The notes under the pieces: model-generated
Databases searched by the model: none
Told to the model about the DNA's origin: nothing
What the model saw: the letters and a program-made list of their open reading frames with translations, nothing else
Shown here: positions 33,656 through 46,675 of the stretch, in pieces
How the letters are laid out: each line of letters begins with the position of its first letter
Numbering within the stretch: position 1 is the first letter of the stretch
Position numbers and translations under genes: made by a program
Source of the DNA: Lichenostomus cassidix
Lineage: Eukaryota; Chordata; Aves; Passeriformes; Meliphagidae
Reading direction: 5' to 3'
DNA length: 64,000 bases
Assembly (NCBI GenBank): GCA_008360975.2
Contig: CM039193.1
Coordinates: 9,104,501 to 9,168,500 of the forward strand

Positions 33656-35880
33656 GATATGTACGGGATACTGTGAAGGAAGATATTTAACAACGTGCTC
33701 TTATATGCTCAATAAGGCATCTCCACCAGCAAAAGTCATGTTCTCACTTCTGTGCTGCTGTGTGTGCACCAAAAATGAAAACCCACATATGTTAGAAAAG
33801 GTCATAAATGTCCTGGATTTCACTAAGTTCTCTGCTTTGAAGGAAAAGCCCTAGAAAAATGCATGGCATCTGAAGTTGTGTCCTTTTTTCAGGATGCTCC
33901 ACGAATTCCCTGATGAACAGCCAAAGTGAAGTCCCTCCTGGTGCAGGCAGGTGAAAGTGAGCAGGATGAGCCCTGATGAATGTTAGTGAGGAGGTTTGAA
34001 CTGCCTTCTTCCTGTGGAGGTCCCCATGCTCCGTGTCCTCCTGAGGCTCTTGGATTGCAGACTGGAGGGGCTCCCATGGTTCTCCTGAGCTCGGAGTGTG
34101 TGGATGGGACTGTGCTGTCCCACAGGCTGCAGTGGGCCCCCCTGTGTTTAAAAGCATGTTTTCCTCCCTGTCGACACCAGCACAGTCTCATGAGCTGGCA
34201 CTATTAGCATGTGTGTTTTCCCCTCACACAGTGAAAGAATAATTATTCTTTCTCAGCAGTGCGACTGTTTCTGTTCCCTCTGATTTATGGAGGCAAAGAA
34301 CTCGTTTGAGAGGATGAGTCAGAAGTAATTGAGCTCCAGGGGGTTGTATTTCATGGCTTCTCCCCTCTTTATTTTTGCCCTGTGCTGTACCTCATGGTTA
34401 CCAGTGCTTTGGCCTTCCAGGGAGCACTCATTAAAGCTCAAGAATGAGATTGGGTCTTGGTTCACATTTAGAAAACAACCTGATTTTGTAAATCAAGATC
34501 GTGACTCAGTGATAATCTTTTAAGCTTTTTAATATTATCATAAATATTATGTGATTCACGGTTGGCTGTTCCCAGATGCTTGCCACTTTGTATGAAATGC
34601 AGGATGGTTGCAAAAGGTGCTCTGCAGGGACTTCCACATGCTGGTGCTGGAGGGGTGTTTGGCAGCGGTTGAGTTGCAGGGCATGGTGCTGAGTTTAGTT
34701 GCAGAAAGTGAATTTAAGAGGATTGCTAGGTATAACTGAAGCTTCTAGAAAGCTTGTTAGTTGAGGGAAGTTTTAAGGAAGGGTTTGTGCATCTGTGGGG
34801 CAAGACAAAATCATCAAGATGTGTCAGTTTGTGTGTGAGCACAGTGCTGGTGCTTGAGTGAGTCATGCAGACAGACCCCAAGCAAGCAGGGACTGATGGC
34901 ATGGGCTGGGGCAGAGGTGGGATACAGAGCCACCACTTGTTGAACTGATGTAAGCAGTAGATGGGTAGCAGATATATTTTGCACCTTACTGGCAAAAGTC
35001 TGTGGGCTTGACCTCTACGTGATGTTTTGAGAAGGCTTTTGAGTCCCATCGTGGGTGAGTATCAGGGTGGCATGAAAGATGTGTTGGGGTGAGCTGCTGG
35101 CTGACCAGCTGGCAGCAAGGAGTGGAGTTTTTATTATCCTCTTGAAATTTCAGCTCTGTTGTGGTGGTGAGACACTGGTATTCACAGGGCCCTTAATCTC
35201 AGTGGCAGGATTTGAGTTGAGGAGCTGAATAATCTCCCCTCCTTTTCTAGAAGGGCATGGCAGAAAGTAAGTGGAAACCAGCTAATCTGGAAGCCTTGGG
35301 TAGTGCAATTCAAATTGGGATATCTGCTTTTTGTTGCTGCTTTTTCTCCTTGTGAAAGTATTTATTTTTCTAGTTCAAAACTTTTCCTGCAGAAGTGCTC
35401 TGGTGACAGGAGACAGTGAGATGGCTCACAAGGTGCCCTGTTCCCCTGTGATTTTTGCACGATGCCTTTGCCACTGGCTGAAAAGGCTGCCAAATTCAGT
35501 TGCTGGCTTCTTCCAACTTGGGACTGACTGATAAACTTCTGTACAAGCTGCAGTGACTGATGACTCTGCTTTTGCATTTCCATTTCTATTTACAGTTTAA
35601 TTTATCTCTCTCTCTGTCGAGTGCTTTTTGAGAACACTTCAGTGGCTTTTTCCTTCAAGTGTAGCAAAACCAAACAAAAGAGCCTGATGTTTTTTGCTGG
35701 ACTGAATAAGTTACTGTTGTGATTGATAATGGTGAAACTGGTTTATAATTTATCTAAACAGTGATGTACATCATTAAAAACAAAGCAGGCAAACTCCCTG
35801 TCCTCTGTGGATCTGATTGCTTTGAACAGCAGATGATCTCTGGGGAGCTCAGAGTGGGAGTTCTAGTTCCAAGGGTGCTT
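33656..35880. other. Unique noncoding stretch
   Basis: No gene is supported. It is GC-richer at about 34000-34150, where overlapping frames occur on both strands. The 20-bp palindrome at 34233-34252 is listed separately. Confidence 0.5.
34233..34252. other. Perfect 20-bp palindrome
   Basis: The sequence gaaagaataattattctttc equals its own reverse complement. It is centred on AATT within TAATTA, a homeodomain-type core, and lies in an otherwise unremarkable stretch. Confidence 0.95.
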
Positions 35881-35884
35881 TGAA

Positions 35885-36125
35885 GAATTGTAAGAAGTAA
35901 TTGTGAAAACTAAGGTGACGGATCAACAGTTCATTGATTTATATGTGCCTTTGATGGGTGGAATTGTCTGTTGCAAATGGACTTTGCTAGCTTTTAGCCA
36001 GTAATCCCTTGGTTGTTCCCCTCTGCTTATTTCTGCTAAACAGACTGCGCTGTCTCAGAATTAATCCCATTAGTTAATTACGGTTTTCTTGTCTCTGTGG
36101 CTTCTTTAGTCTGCAGATCCAAACT
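35885..36125. promoter_or_regulatory. Candidate conserved noncoding element with paired TAATCCC sites
   Basis: TAATCCC, the core recognised by OTX/PITX-type homeodomains, occurs at 36002-36008 and again exactly 60 bases later at 36062-36068. TTAATTA follows at 36074-36080. The block is unique and moderately AT-rich. Regulatory function is inferred from motif grouping alone. Confidence 0.3.
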
Positions 36126-36879
36126 ATGAATGGTGGCATGGGTGGCACAAGATTTTATTTTTTTTTCCCCTGTGCTGTGGTCAGCTCAGATTTGGGGTGT
36201 GGATGCTTGTGGGGATTAAACCGAAAATAGCAATGTTGTGGGCTCTCCAGCATTTTTCTCAGGTGCACATACTTGTGCTGTTTGTCTGTGAGAAGAGTTT
36301 AGGAAAGAAATGAAAACACAACGAAAATATGGTTACAGCTAAAACCTAAGAAACATGCAATCCAGCATTTGTGCAAAGTTTTCTGGTGAAGCTGCCAGCC
36401 TCTCTTAAGATAGATTTTGCAAACTGAGTTCTTCTGGAAAGGTACTTAAGGTTTGCCATGCACACATGCTCTGTCTCTGGTGTGCCATTTGGGTGATGTA
36501 ATGCATCCAGGTGCTCTTGTGGCAAAGCCATTCTTTGGGTGAAGGTGGTGCCTGGTGCTTTTCCCTCGGGGCAATCAAAACACTGATCTGTATGTCTACG
36601 TACCTGATGGGCTTTCAATCTGACCTCTAAAACTGTGCAGCATCTTGCCATGTACAGTGTTCGTGGATAGAAAAAGTTGTTTCTCTGATGTAGATAAATG
36701 CTGATGGTGACTTACTTCCAGTCATACTAAGTGCTGGGGAGAGACTGAAACCCTAATTCTATGACCTTTGGGCTATCCTTCATCTCTCAGCTGAATTGCT
36801 CCATGGGCAGTTTTGTAAATGCGTGGGCTCCTCACTCTGAAGCACTTCCTCCCCCACAGATGGAAATACATTCCCATTT

Positions 36880-36897
36880 CTCTCTCTTGCTTTGCAG
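36880..36897 (+). other. Splice-acceptor-like site
   Basis: A pyrimidine-rich run (ttctctctcttgctttgcag) ends in AG at 36896-36897. The antisense CR1 tail starts about 20 bases downstream, so exonisation of that repeat is conceivable, but no donor or reading frame supports it. Confidence 0.25.
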
Positions 36898-36917
36898 CTG
36901 GAGTACTCAAGGCTCCA

Positions 36918-37012
36918 GGATCATAGAATATCTCAAATTGGAAAGGACCCATAAGGATCATCAAGTCGAACTCCCTGCTCCTCGCATCCAACAATCACTG
37001 TGTTAATCAGAG
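36918..37012 (-). mobile_element. CR1 LINE 3' end, antisense
   Basis: Read on the plus strand, catagaatatctcaaattgg, aaaggacccataaggatcat and caagtcgaactccctgctcc are the reverse complement of the terminal CR1 3' untranslated region of birds. The element's 3' end is at the left, with a single ATTCTATG tail unit. Similarity fades after about 37012, so only roughly the last 95 bases of the element remain. Severe 5' truncation is the normal outcome of CR1 insertion. Substitutions against the usual sequence suggest moderate age. Confidence 0.9.
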
Positions 37013-37811
37013 CTTATTTTGTACTTTGCTGTTTGAACACAAATATCCCCAAATGGCTTAAAGATGGCATGGTTGAGTAGTCATGTGAAACAACTCCAGC
37101 CTTCCAAAAAATCCAAAATACAGGTGGCTGCTAAAAATGATGTTGCCTGAAAAAGTCTCGTTCCCATTTGATTTACTAAAAACAGTTACTGCTATCAGAC
37201 ATCTCTGGGACTTATGTCAAGGGATTTTGAAGGTTAGTAGCAGGTTGCAAGTAAGAGATTATTTTCTTATTACAGGGCAGTAAGGTTGGTCCTGAGCTAC
37301 TGGTAAATCATGTTGGTTAGCAAGGGGAGTAGAGGAGATACAGCAGAAGTTGTGGAAGAGGTGTTTGCTGTGTCTCAGCCTGGAAAGCAGTGTTGTAATT
37401 CAGATGGCAAAGTGTAAGATACCAGATTGCTTTAAATGTGTTGCAATCCTGTGGTGTCAAGAGTTTGATGTGTCCCCAGGGGCTTAGCAATGAACAGCCC
37501 CATCTCTGTGCCAGACTTTGGAATCACAAGGTATGCAGAAGCTTCTCCTCCACAAATCCACAGAGACAGGCTGGGTCCTTCAAGTAAATGGATTGCTTTC
37601 AGTGTTCAGTGAAAGCCTCGTGCTGTGTTTGATGGCACTGCTGGATAGAAGTGTTCTCATTGCCGTTGGCGCTGCCTCGTTAATACTGCATCGCTCCCCT
37701 GGCACAGGGATTTGAGGATGATTTAAGTGTCTTTGCATTGTCTGTTTGGAGGAGGGGTGAGAATTGCAAGGGAAGCTCTGTCAGGTGTATGGGACTGGTG
37801 CAGGACAGTCT

Positions 37812-37850
37812 GGGGTGGTGTGGCAGGGGGCTGGTGGAGGTGGGGATGGG
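37812..37850 (+). other. G-rich patch, weak quadruplex potential
   Basis: GGGG (37812), GGGGG (37826), GGGG (37842) and GGG (37848) occur within 39 bases, but two loops are 10 or more bases long. Stable quadruplex formation is doubtful. Confidence 0.4.
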
Positions 37851-38884
37851 TATTGAGGGACAGGCAGCATAGCCAGGGACAATCAACTGACAGGGCTGCA
37901 GGCAGGACAGGCAGCTCCCTCACCTTTGAGGTTTGTTGTTCTGGGAGATGCTGCTGGACTATGGAGACACTCCAGGGCAAGGCATCAGCTTTTGTTGACA
38001 CTGAGTAGAATCTGTCTTGTCCAGATTTGCATGTCTGCTGTGACAGCAAAGAGCTGAGGTCTTTCCACTGTCACTGGGGGGACAAGCAGCTGTTGAGCTC
38101 CTGTCTCCTTGTCCCAAGGTAGAGATGAAAGTAAAGGTAAAGAGGCCTTGCTCTAAGCCTTGGGGGCAGAGTCCAGGGAAACGACCCTTCTGTCAGTGAG
38201 GAGCACTGAGTCCGGTTCCTTTCTTAGCAATGGATGCACTTGTGCTTTTCCAGCAGCTGCTCTTAACAAAAAATCCCTGGTGCTTGTTGGATCCCAGTGC
38301 CTGTGAGGAAACTAATATTTTGCTAAGCTTGTCTCTGACTTGTCCTAGACCTCCTCACCCCCTTGCCAATCTACTGTATTATGCTAGTGCCTCTGGCTTT
38401 CCTGCAAAATGGGGATGATGCTCCTTGCTCCTGGAGCAGGAGGGACAGTGAGATACTCTCCAGGCTCATGTGCTATTAGAACCAGTTCTTAAGTGAGGCA
38501 GGTCCTAAAGAAAACAAACCCTGCTCTTTGCACTCCCATATGGGAGAAATTTTCTCCCTGACAAAGCCTCTTCTGAAATGAGAATACTCTGTCACTAATG
38601 AGCGCATCAAAGAACATCAGGGGGCACATGAAAGCTGCACAGCGTTTTTAAACCCCTGCATTGCTATGGTAGGGTAAAAGGTCTTTAAAATTTGATTTAA
38701 AGTCCTTTTGCTGAAAAAGACACAGGCTATGGATGCAAATACTCTTTCATCTGATGATATCTGTAGATGAATAGGTTTCTTCTAGATTTTACCTTGAGGG
38801 TATGTTGTGTGTTTTGATTTGTTATGCTAAGTAATTGCAAAATATATTGCAAGGTTTGGTGTGGTGCCACCACACAAAATTACA

Positions 38885-38907
38885 TTTCTTCCTTCTTCCT
38901 TTCTTCC
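38885..38907 (+). repeat. Pyrimidine tract
   Basis: Twenty-three consecutive C/T bases (tttcttccttcttcctttct and on). Simple low-complexity sequence. Confidence 0.9.
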
Positions 38908-39484
38908 AATCCTACATCACCCTTTTTTTCTTCTCAATATTGTACATGCAAAATAAATTTAAACAGGCGGGTGGGCAGCTGATAAACCCAGGAGGCTCCA
39001 AATGCTCTCCTTCCAGAGAAAAACCTGAAAGAAACACTTGGGGCTTTATTTGTTCCAGAATTTTAGGTGGAAAAAGATGATTGGAAGATACAGTTACTAC
39101 AGCTGTGGCTATATATAATCTTCGTGGTTTAAATCCTTATATTGATATTTTATATCAGGAATCCTGGAATTATTTTTTTCTCCCTCTCTGTGTCTTGGAA
39201 AAAGAATTTTCATTGGTGGGAGGAGTAGGTTTAGGACTGTTCATTCCAGTGCAAACTGAAATTGGGAGCCTTCACAGCATGTTAGGACTTGGAGTGTCAA
39301 GACAGGAGACACACTCCCCTCTGGGAAGAGAGCACTCATGGGGGGCACGGAACTGGGTTGGAGTGTCCCTTCTGGTTCTCTCCTGCCAGCTCCAAGCCAG
39401 GCACAGAGAGGACCTGACCCTGCTCGTGCCCCATCTCCAGCAAGTGTCTGACCCTTTGAGTTGCAAAGGTACTCAATTATTTTG

Positions 39485-39650
39485 ATGAGCAATTGCCTTT
39501 TGACCTGAGAAAACGTTCTGCAAACGTATCAAAGCCAATCAGCTTGATGTGAATCAGCAGCTCTGGCAGAGATCGCTGGGTGTTATTTTGCAGCCGTGCT
39601 TTGCTGTTGAGAGGTCATGGATGGGGATTTTAATGAGTAGCCCTGAATGA
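39485..39650. promoter_or_regulatory. Weak candidate conserved noncoding element
   Basis: A compact unique block with a TCF/LEF-type ATCAAAG near 39530, followed closely by CCAATCAG and AATCAGCAG-type strings. Its texture differs from the G/T-rich flanks. No alignment is available to test it. Confidence 0.22.
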
Positions 39651-41780
39651 GAGGAGCGTTTCTTGCGTGCAGGGCTGAGCTCACTGGCCACCCAGCCTCA
39701 AACTCTGGCTCAGCTTGTCCCCCACCATCCTTGGAGGGGCAAGATTCCCCTGAGGCTGCTCATGCCCTCCAAGGAGCCACTTCTCCATCCTTCTCCCTCA
39801 TTTTCCTGCTGATTATACCTTTTACTGGGGTGCCTGTGTTTGTCCCCTGACACCCTGCCTCAAGCAGGATTGCTTTGGGTTAGTTATTCAGCAGAGCTGG
39901 TGTTCCCTCAGAAGGGTTCCCCATGCTGCTTCCAGCCCACTATCTGTGCCCTTTTTATTACTCAAACTGAAATAAATACACGAAAAATGTGTTACTTTAA
40001 TTGCTATCAGAATATACTTGTTTTTCCCTTAGGAACAGAAAAAAGCAACCAAAATGTCATCTATAATTTTTTCCATGCTTTTCACTATGACACCTAGAAT
40101 AGTCCCACAGACCACTCCCCCTTCAAGCTCAGTTCAACTTTTTCCAATTGCATCTAATGAGTTTTCTGCCCCCTTTTCCTCCCTGAGGGCAGTGGCTACC
40201 CTTGTCATTATACTCCCAACCAGCAGCTATTCTGGGGTAGATCATGGGGATAGATATTATAGACCAGCACTGTACATGGACTATTGAGTGTGTCTTCATA
40301 GATGTGGTGGTGAGAAACTCATGTTTCCACTGTCTTGTCCTCTGTCCCCTTCACTAATTATTTATCAGCACTATCACAGCAGTGTCCGGAGGCCTCTGAT
40401 CAGGTTTCCACCTGATTTTCTGTGCTAAGCATGGCTCAGGGAATTCCTTTGGGATGTTAAATCAGGAGTATGAGGAAGAGGGTGGCTGTGGCTGAAGGGT
40501 CAGAAAGATGAGGTGCATGATGCCAAAGTAAGGAGCTGCTAAACACAGCATGTTTCTAGTGGGATCAGCTTCTTTTTTGTCATGTTTGTGATAAAGATCT
40601 TTTGCTAAATGGATCACTGTAGAGAGAGTCACAGTGTTGAATCTGATGCTGCATCCCAATTACCTAGACTTGCACTTGTAGGGCTTTATTTGCAGACAAG
40701 TGTGTTTATGGCAGCATGCACAGCCTCTGTGGCTATGTGGGCATCTTATCTCTGCACACCTGTACTGCAGCAGGATGGCTGTCCTGCTGCTGTGTACATG
40801 CTTGGAAGGATTGGTGCAGAGGGAAAGGAAAATGCTTGAATTTGTGTCTTGGTATCTACAGCGATTAATTTTAGTTTTGCATTGTCAATTAAGCGTTATT
40901 TTGTTGTATTGCCATAACTCCCTCTGCTGGCTAATTTGACAGTTTAACCATCTGTTTTGATTGATTTTACATCTAGACCCAACATGATTATGTGCTGGAG
41001 ACTGCCTTGGATGGAAAAGGTGAGGAATTTGTGCCCTGTTGGGGTGATGTATTTGCTGCCTGTTCTTGCTGTGCAGGTTTGCCTCTCTCTCTGTGGCTGA
41101 ATAAACCCATTCCTCTGATCACTTGTCCTCTGACTCACAGCTACCGAGTGAGTCTGTAGCAATTCAAATCCCCATCAGAAGGGTTTGAGTCTTTGGTGCA
41201 CTGCTGGGCTGCAGCTGATAGATCTGTGGCCAGAGATGCCAGCTGAGGTCGTGCCTGGAAGTGTGTTGTTCCCTCCTCCACAAGCTCCACTGTAAAAGGA
41301 AATCCCATGCACAATGGGAGCACAGTGCCATGGAGATTCCCAGGAGTTCCCTGACACAGCTAGCTGTTATTCATGCCATGCTGGAGCTGAGACAGGCAGC
41401 TGTGCTGGGCAGAAATCTCTCACCTGGAAGACTCGAAGGTGGCTCAGAATTTTGATCTCTGCACTGCTGGGTTGCAGCTGTATGTCCTGTGTGGGAGCAT
41501 CAGCTGTCTTTGTGGGCATTGCTGCTCTCTGCTCAGACAGGCACCTCTACCTCCTGGCTCCCTGCCCCACTTGCCCACAGGGAAACACTTCATCTTTTTT
41601 CAAAAACTGCTCATGTCCCTATCCATAAGCCATTTTAACACACTGGCCCTTCTGTGCTGCTTTGACACAAAAATACAGAAAAATTGCCTTTGCCAATGCT
41701 GTGCAGGAACCACAAAAGAATTAGTTAATGAATATCAGCTCAACTACAGAATAAGTACTATGTTCCTGCAAAGGTGTCAG

Positions 41781-41808
41781 TTATTTATTTATATATATAT
41801 ATATGCAT
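41781..41808 (+). repeat. TA microsatellite
   Basis: TTATTTATT leads into an uninterrupted alternating TA run at 41790-41804, followed by GCATG. Confidence 0.95.
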
Positions 41809-43614
41809 GCCTTTGCAGGAATTTTGAGACAAAAAAGAAAAAATGTTCGCCTTTTCCCAGCATAACAGAAGAAACAGATACTATCTCTTTGTTCTCTGGG
41901 TATTATTCCTTGCTGCTTTGTATTGAGTTTAATTAAATTCTGGACATCTAATACTTAGAGTTGATGGATTATATTTAAAACTACAGGCTAGCTGGAAGTA
42001 CTGTGGAGAGAGTGATGAAATGCTCAGGAACCATTGGGCAGGGCCTTTTTTTCCCATCTCTGGCTCCTGTGGGCTCACCTCGATTTAGTGCAGAAGTGCT
42101 AAAGGTGCCAGGTCCCTAATCTATGGCTGGGAGACTGAGATGTGGGTGGTTTGGACCAGATTTTTTACACCACATACTCAGTTTTCCTGCTTTTTTCCTG
42201 TCTATAACTGGAATTTGAGGTTAGCTCCTCTTTCCTTTGGGTTTTCTATGTGCTAATGTAACTGCTGAACTTGGTGAGCTTGTGTGCATGCCAGGTCAAT
42301 ATGAGACTAAGGAAAAAAACACCAGCCTTTTTGGCCTTGGCTGAGTTACCCAGGTTTGCTTTGGTTAGAGAACAGGAGGGAGTTGGCTATTTTCTTGTGT
42401 AACTGATGGGTGTACAGGGCGGAATCCTGCATTTGTGCATCCAACACGGCAGTGCAAAAAGTCTAACCTGGCATGTGTGTTCTGTGGGCTAGAGTGGAAT
42501 GTGGGAATCCCTTGCCATCCCTACAAAACAGTGTGGTTGTGTCCAGGGATGCAGAGAGCATCCTCTGTGTACAGCTGGGCCTCATTTCCTTTTTTCTGTT
42601 CAGATTTGGGCTGTTAAAGAGGACCAAGTAAAGCAACTTGCAGAGGTGGAGATGATGCCTGGTGCAGGAAGGAGAGGTAGCCCAAGAAGGGAAGCCAAGA
42701 AATGGAGATGAGGATGAAAGTCAGAGCTGGGAAAAGGATGGCAGTAACTGTCTTACCTGGTCAGGGCTGAGCTGAAATCCTCCTCAAAAGATCGCCATTA
42801 CCTGGTGTGGCACATAAGGAGTGAGTTAGAGATAAGAGGTTAGGCAAGGCAATATCCTTTTCACGTTTGTAAGAACATCAAATCTGCTGAGCAAAGCTGG
42901 ATCTGCAAAACTACAAAAACCACCTGAATGGATGAGTGTGATCCATTACCTCCTGCAGGGCTGAGGTGGTGTAAGGGTACCATCAGGGAGAGCAGGGGTT
43001 AATCTTGCTGGAAGGGTTAATCCTCCCTGGAGCTGCTGCAGGCAGAGCTGAGTTGCTAGTTCTTAGAGACCTGGGAAACCAGCACTAAGCTGGGCTGAAG
43101 GAGATAAAATGCTGCAGTAGTAGGAAAGCTGTGGTGCCTCTCAGCAGCCCTCTTTGGGGGGATTACAACTGCAGACAGACCGTGGGGAATTTGGGGACTC
43201 AGGCAGCGGAGCTGAGTGCTGAAGGTGCTGCAGACTCAGCCGGAGTGCTCTTGTCCCTGTGTGCTCAAGTGCTTGTCAACATGGGTGCCTAAAGGAGCAA
43301 AATTCATCAGGACCTGACTGTGCTGCTGCTGGTGCTAGGAAATCAGTGGGCTCCTCACCTAGCTTGCTAGACATGTGTTCCACGTTCCCAGCTGTGCATG
43401 CCTGTTGCCTATGCTTTATCTGGCAGGGAATTTGTGACTCTGGGAAAACCAGTGATGGAGGAGCTGCATCTCCTTTGTAGAGAGCAGGTAAATGCCCCAG
43501 TGTAGTGCTTGGAAACTTTCCCAGCTGGTTTTGACACATCTCAAAAGCTGGTGTTTGAAAACTGGACCTGGGGGATCTGCTTGCATTGCACTTGCAGTGA
43601 TTTGTTGTGGCTGG

Positions 43615-43626
43615 AAAAAAAAAAAA
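43615..43626 (+). repeat. A12 homopolymer
   Basis: Twelve A in a row. It is the only A run of this length seen on the plus strand, against six T runs of 12 or more. Confidence 0.95.
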
Positions 43627-46600
43627 TCAAAGCTGCAGAACTAGGGAATGTATTACAGTAATTAACTGTGGCCTGAAGAAAGTGAGGGACATCCTGGACA
43701 TGGAGGAAATTAAATGGAAAGTGGTATTGACCTTATGTGGGATGGAATTGCAAAAAGCTCAGTTTGCAGGGTGGAAATTAATTATTGGATTTTGTCTAAA
43801 GCTGAGCTTATATAAGAGGCATGTCTGTCTTCCAAACTTTGCTACCTCAACTCTTTGCTTCTGTGCTCATTAAAGAGGCATATGTAGTGTTCTTTCCAGT
43901 GACAGTTCAAGTCAGCTCAGTGGGGCTGGCTTGCTAGGGCTGCTGATGTTGTTTTCATTCGGGGATTTTTTTTTAGTGTTAGATGAAAATTTTAGTTGAC
44001 TCAGAGCTAATCAAATCTGTCCATCCATCACTCAAAATACAAAGCCCTGCAAGCCCTCCACGTGCTGATGGTGGGATGTTGCCTCGAACAGGGATGTCTT
44101 GGTAGAATGAGGATGAGGACACTGAGCTGACTGAGATTTCCCACTTCCTTCAGGGTCATGGGATTGTCTGTGCCCTTTGCTGGCAAACAAGAAAAGCAGT
44201 TGCTTTGGTCAGTGCTGCCCACACTTTGGCTTCTCTGATGCTGCTGACTGGGGCAGGTCCAAGATGGGATATCCCAGTGGCAGACATGGGGATTTTGCTG
44301 ACAGCAGCTGACACTCTGCACTGGTGACTACTCATCTGCAAGAGAGATTTGGAAGTAAAGGATTTGGACTGTTACAGCAGGAATATTATTGCTTGTATTT
44401 TTTGTGGGTATCCCGCAGGAGACCAGATTGCAGACCAAGACTGGTAGGCACTTGTCAGACACAGAACAGTGTTTAATTCATTGATTGTTCTGCCAGAACC
44501 TTGACAGTTGTTGTGCTTTTTCCTTTTTCATTTTCCCACATGCAGAGAGCAGCTCCAATATTTTTCTCTTTATGTTGACCTTTGTTGGAAATGAAAGCAA
44601 AAGAAAATTGTCGAAAGCCCCAGTGAGAAAGCCAGGAATCAGTCTCCTTTAATGTACTGCATGGCTTGGATCTCACAGAAAGGCCATTTGTCTTGTTAAG
44701 ATATTTTCATCAAAATTCGTTTTCTATGAGAAATGATTTTTCAAAGAAACAAAACATTACTGAGAATTCTTGCTATTTCAGTTTTTGTATTTTACCGAAA
44801 GACATATTTGTTGCTTATTACTGTTTTCAGCAAATCTGTGGAAAACGTCAAACATTCCAGACTTTGATTTTGTAGTAGAATATGTCCTTCCTGGTTTTGT
44901 AGTTCCTTATCAGAAAAACTCGCTCTGTATATGAACTAGCAAAAATAATAAGAAGGATAGGGGTTTTTTTTGTAGGCAGTTCTGCTGAAAAGCAAAGCAA
45001 AACCAGAGGAAGGAAGTGAAGCCCTGCCTCAGTGCAGTGTTGCAACAGTGCAGGTCCTGCCTATGAGGTTGCTCTATTCTTAAAAGAAGATAGGAGAGAA
45101 GAAAACTAGAGCTACCCTGAAGCACTACAAGTGGAAACAATAATGATGCAATTATTTTTCTCATAAAAACAGCATTTAATTGAAGATTTAATCCTTCCAA
45201 AAAAACCAACCCAATAATGATTCAAAAAACCCATTAAAAAAATCTGTATTGCCGAATTACTTTGGGGGTTAGTGGTGGGAGATTCCTTTAGTGCTGCTGT
45301 TCTTATGGAAGCTTACTGTGTTTTATTTTTAATGAAGAGTATATTCAAAATATTCCAGCAACAAATACCATATTCTTCTAAAACAGTGTCTTCCATTGGA
45401 TGTGTAGAGTTTTGCTGCAGAGGTGGAGGATGGAATAGCTGTACTGTGCAAGATGCTGGTGAATCTTTGATCTCCTTCTAGTATTTAGATTTTTTTGTTT
45501 TGTGTCTCTGTAATATTTATGGAAATATATTTTTATATCTATCTGTACTCAAAGAGAGTATTCTGATGTCCTGCCAGTGTGTTTCAATTCATTTTACTGG
45601 AGCAACCCTGTTGTAAACTTTCTTTTTTGTGGCTGAAGGAATAGAAGAGGGTTAGGGTTATATTCCACCTGTTTGGGGACTGTTATGCTTGGAGTCCCTC
45701 AGATTTATTTCCAGATATAATTCAATGGGCATGACCTGCTGCAGTGCACCTCCTCGGTGACTGTGCCTCTTTTTGTTGGTTACCCCTGTTCAGTCTCTCC
45801 TGGTCTTTTCACAGGGACAAGTTAAGCAATGGCAATAGGTAGTCAGTACCTAGACAAAAGGTGATCTTCTGTGAGATTCCCAAGTGATCAGAGGATTGAG
45901 GCAGGTCACTTATTTAACCTTGCACTTGGTGGAGCAAAGATTGAACAGACCTCAGATGAGGTGTTGGAACCACTGGCCAGACCATGAACTATAACCCAAC
46001 CCTGTCGCTAATTTATCGATGTGTTCTGACTCAGCCTGGTGGTGGACATTAAGGGGATTCTCCCATGGAAGCATGGACCCAGGGAAGGAGTGTTGGATAG
46101 ACTGCATGTGGGAGGCAGATGTTGCAGCTGGTAATACTGATGTCTCACAAGGGGAAGGTAGGAAGACATGCATGGAAAAAAGGCTGGGGTGATCTGTTGG
46201 TGCAGGGACTCTGGTGAAGCTGAGACAAGTTATGAGCTTTCCTAAAGTCAGAACATGTGTGCAGATGCTCTTTCCCCCCTTGGTTAAATCAAGAGAGAGA
46301 TTGACTAATTATTTTCATCTTTTCCTTTCATTTTACTGTGTGTTTTCACTGACCTGATAAGTCATCTGGTGCATGTGACCTTCTTTGACTGAACCTGAGC
46401 ACTTATGAGCTGTTTCAGCCCAATCTAGTGTCAACCTCACAGTTCTTGATTGAAAGCCTTGGGAAGTAGAGGGTCCTTAAGCAAAATTGTTTTTTTCATG
46501 TGACTGAGTGCAGTGCCACTGAGAGAGTCAGAGTAAAAACAGAGTAGAGCTGAAAGTCTGTTCTGTTCTCTGTTGTGTAGAAATGCTTTAATTCTCTCAG

Positions 46601-46675
46601 AAACTTCTTTTCACCAGCATATCAGAGACTGCAGTGAGAATGTGTGCATTTTCTTTGTCTTCTACTAACTGAGAT

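Larger units (their letters stand above)
37013..39480. other. Unique noncoding stretch
   Basis: No gene is supported. Inside are a G-rich plus-strand patch (37812-37850) and a pure pyrimidine tract (38885-38907). The frames at 37727-38008 and 39081-39485 owe their length to skewed composition and show no domain. Confidence 0.5.
39655..46670. other. Unique noncoding stretch with microsatellites
   Basis: About 7 kb with no supported gene. The 165-codon frame at 41439-41936 runs through an AT microsatellite (its YIYIYIYA segment is the translated TA repeat), which argues that it is noncoding. The A12 run and the TA repeat are listed separately. Confidence 0.5.

Noticed and set aside
41439..41936. 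165-codon plus-strand frame
   Set aside because: It translates a TA microsatellite (YIYIYIYA) in its middle and has no domain, so it is a chance frame.
45649..45660. Two telomere-like GGGTTA units
   Set aside because: Only two units, with no extension or degenerate array around them. Chance is enough.
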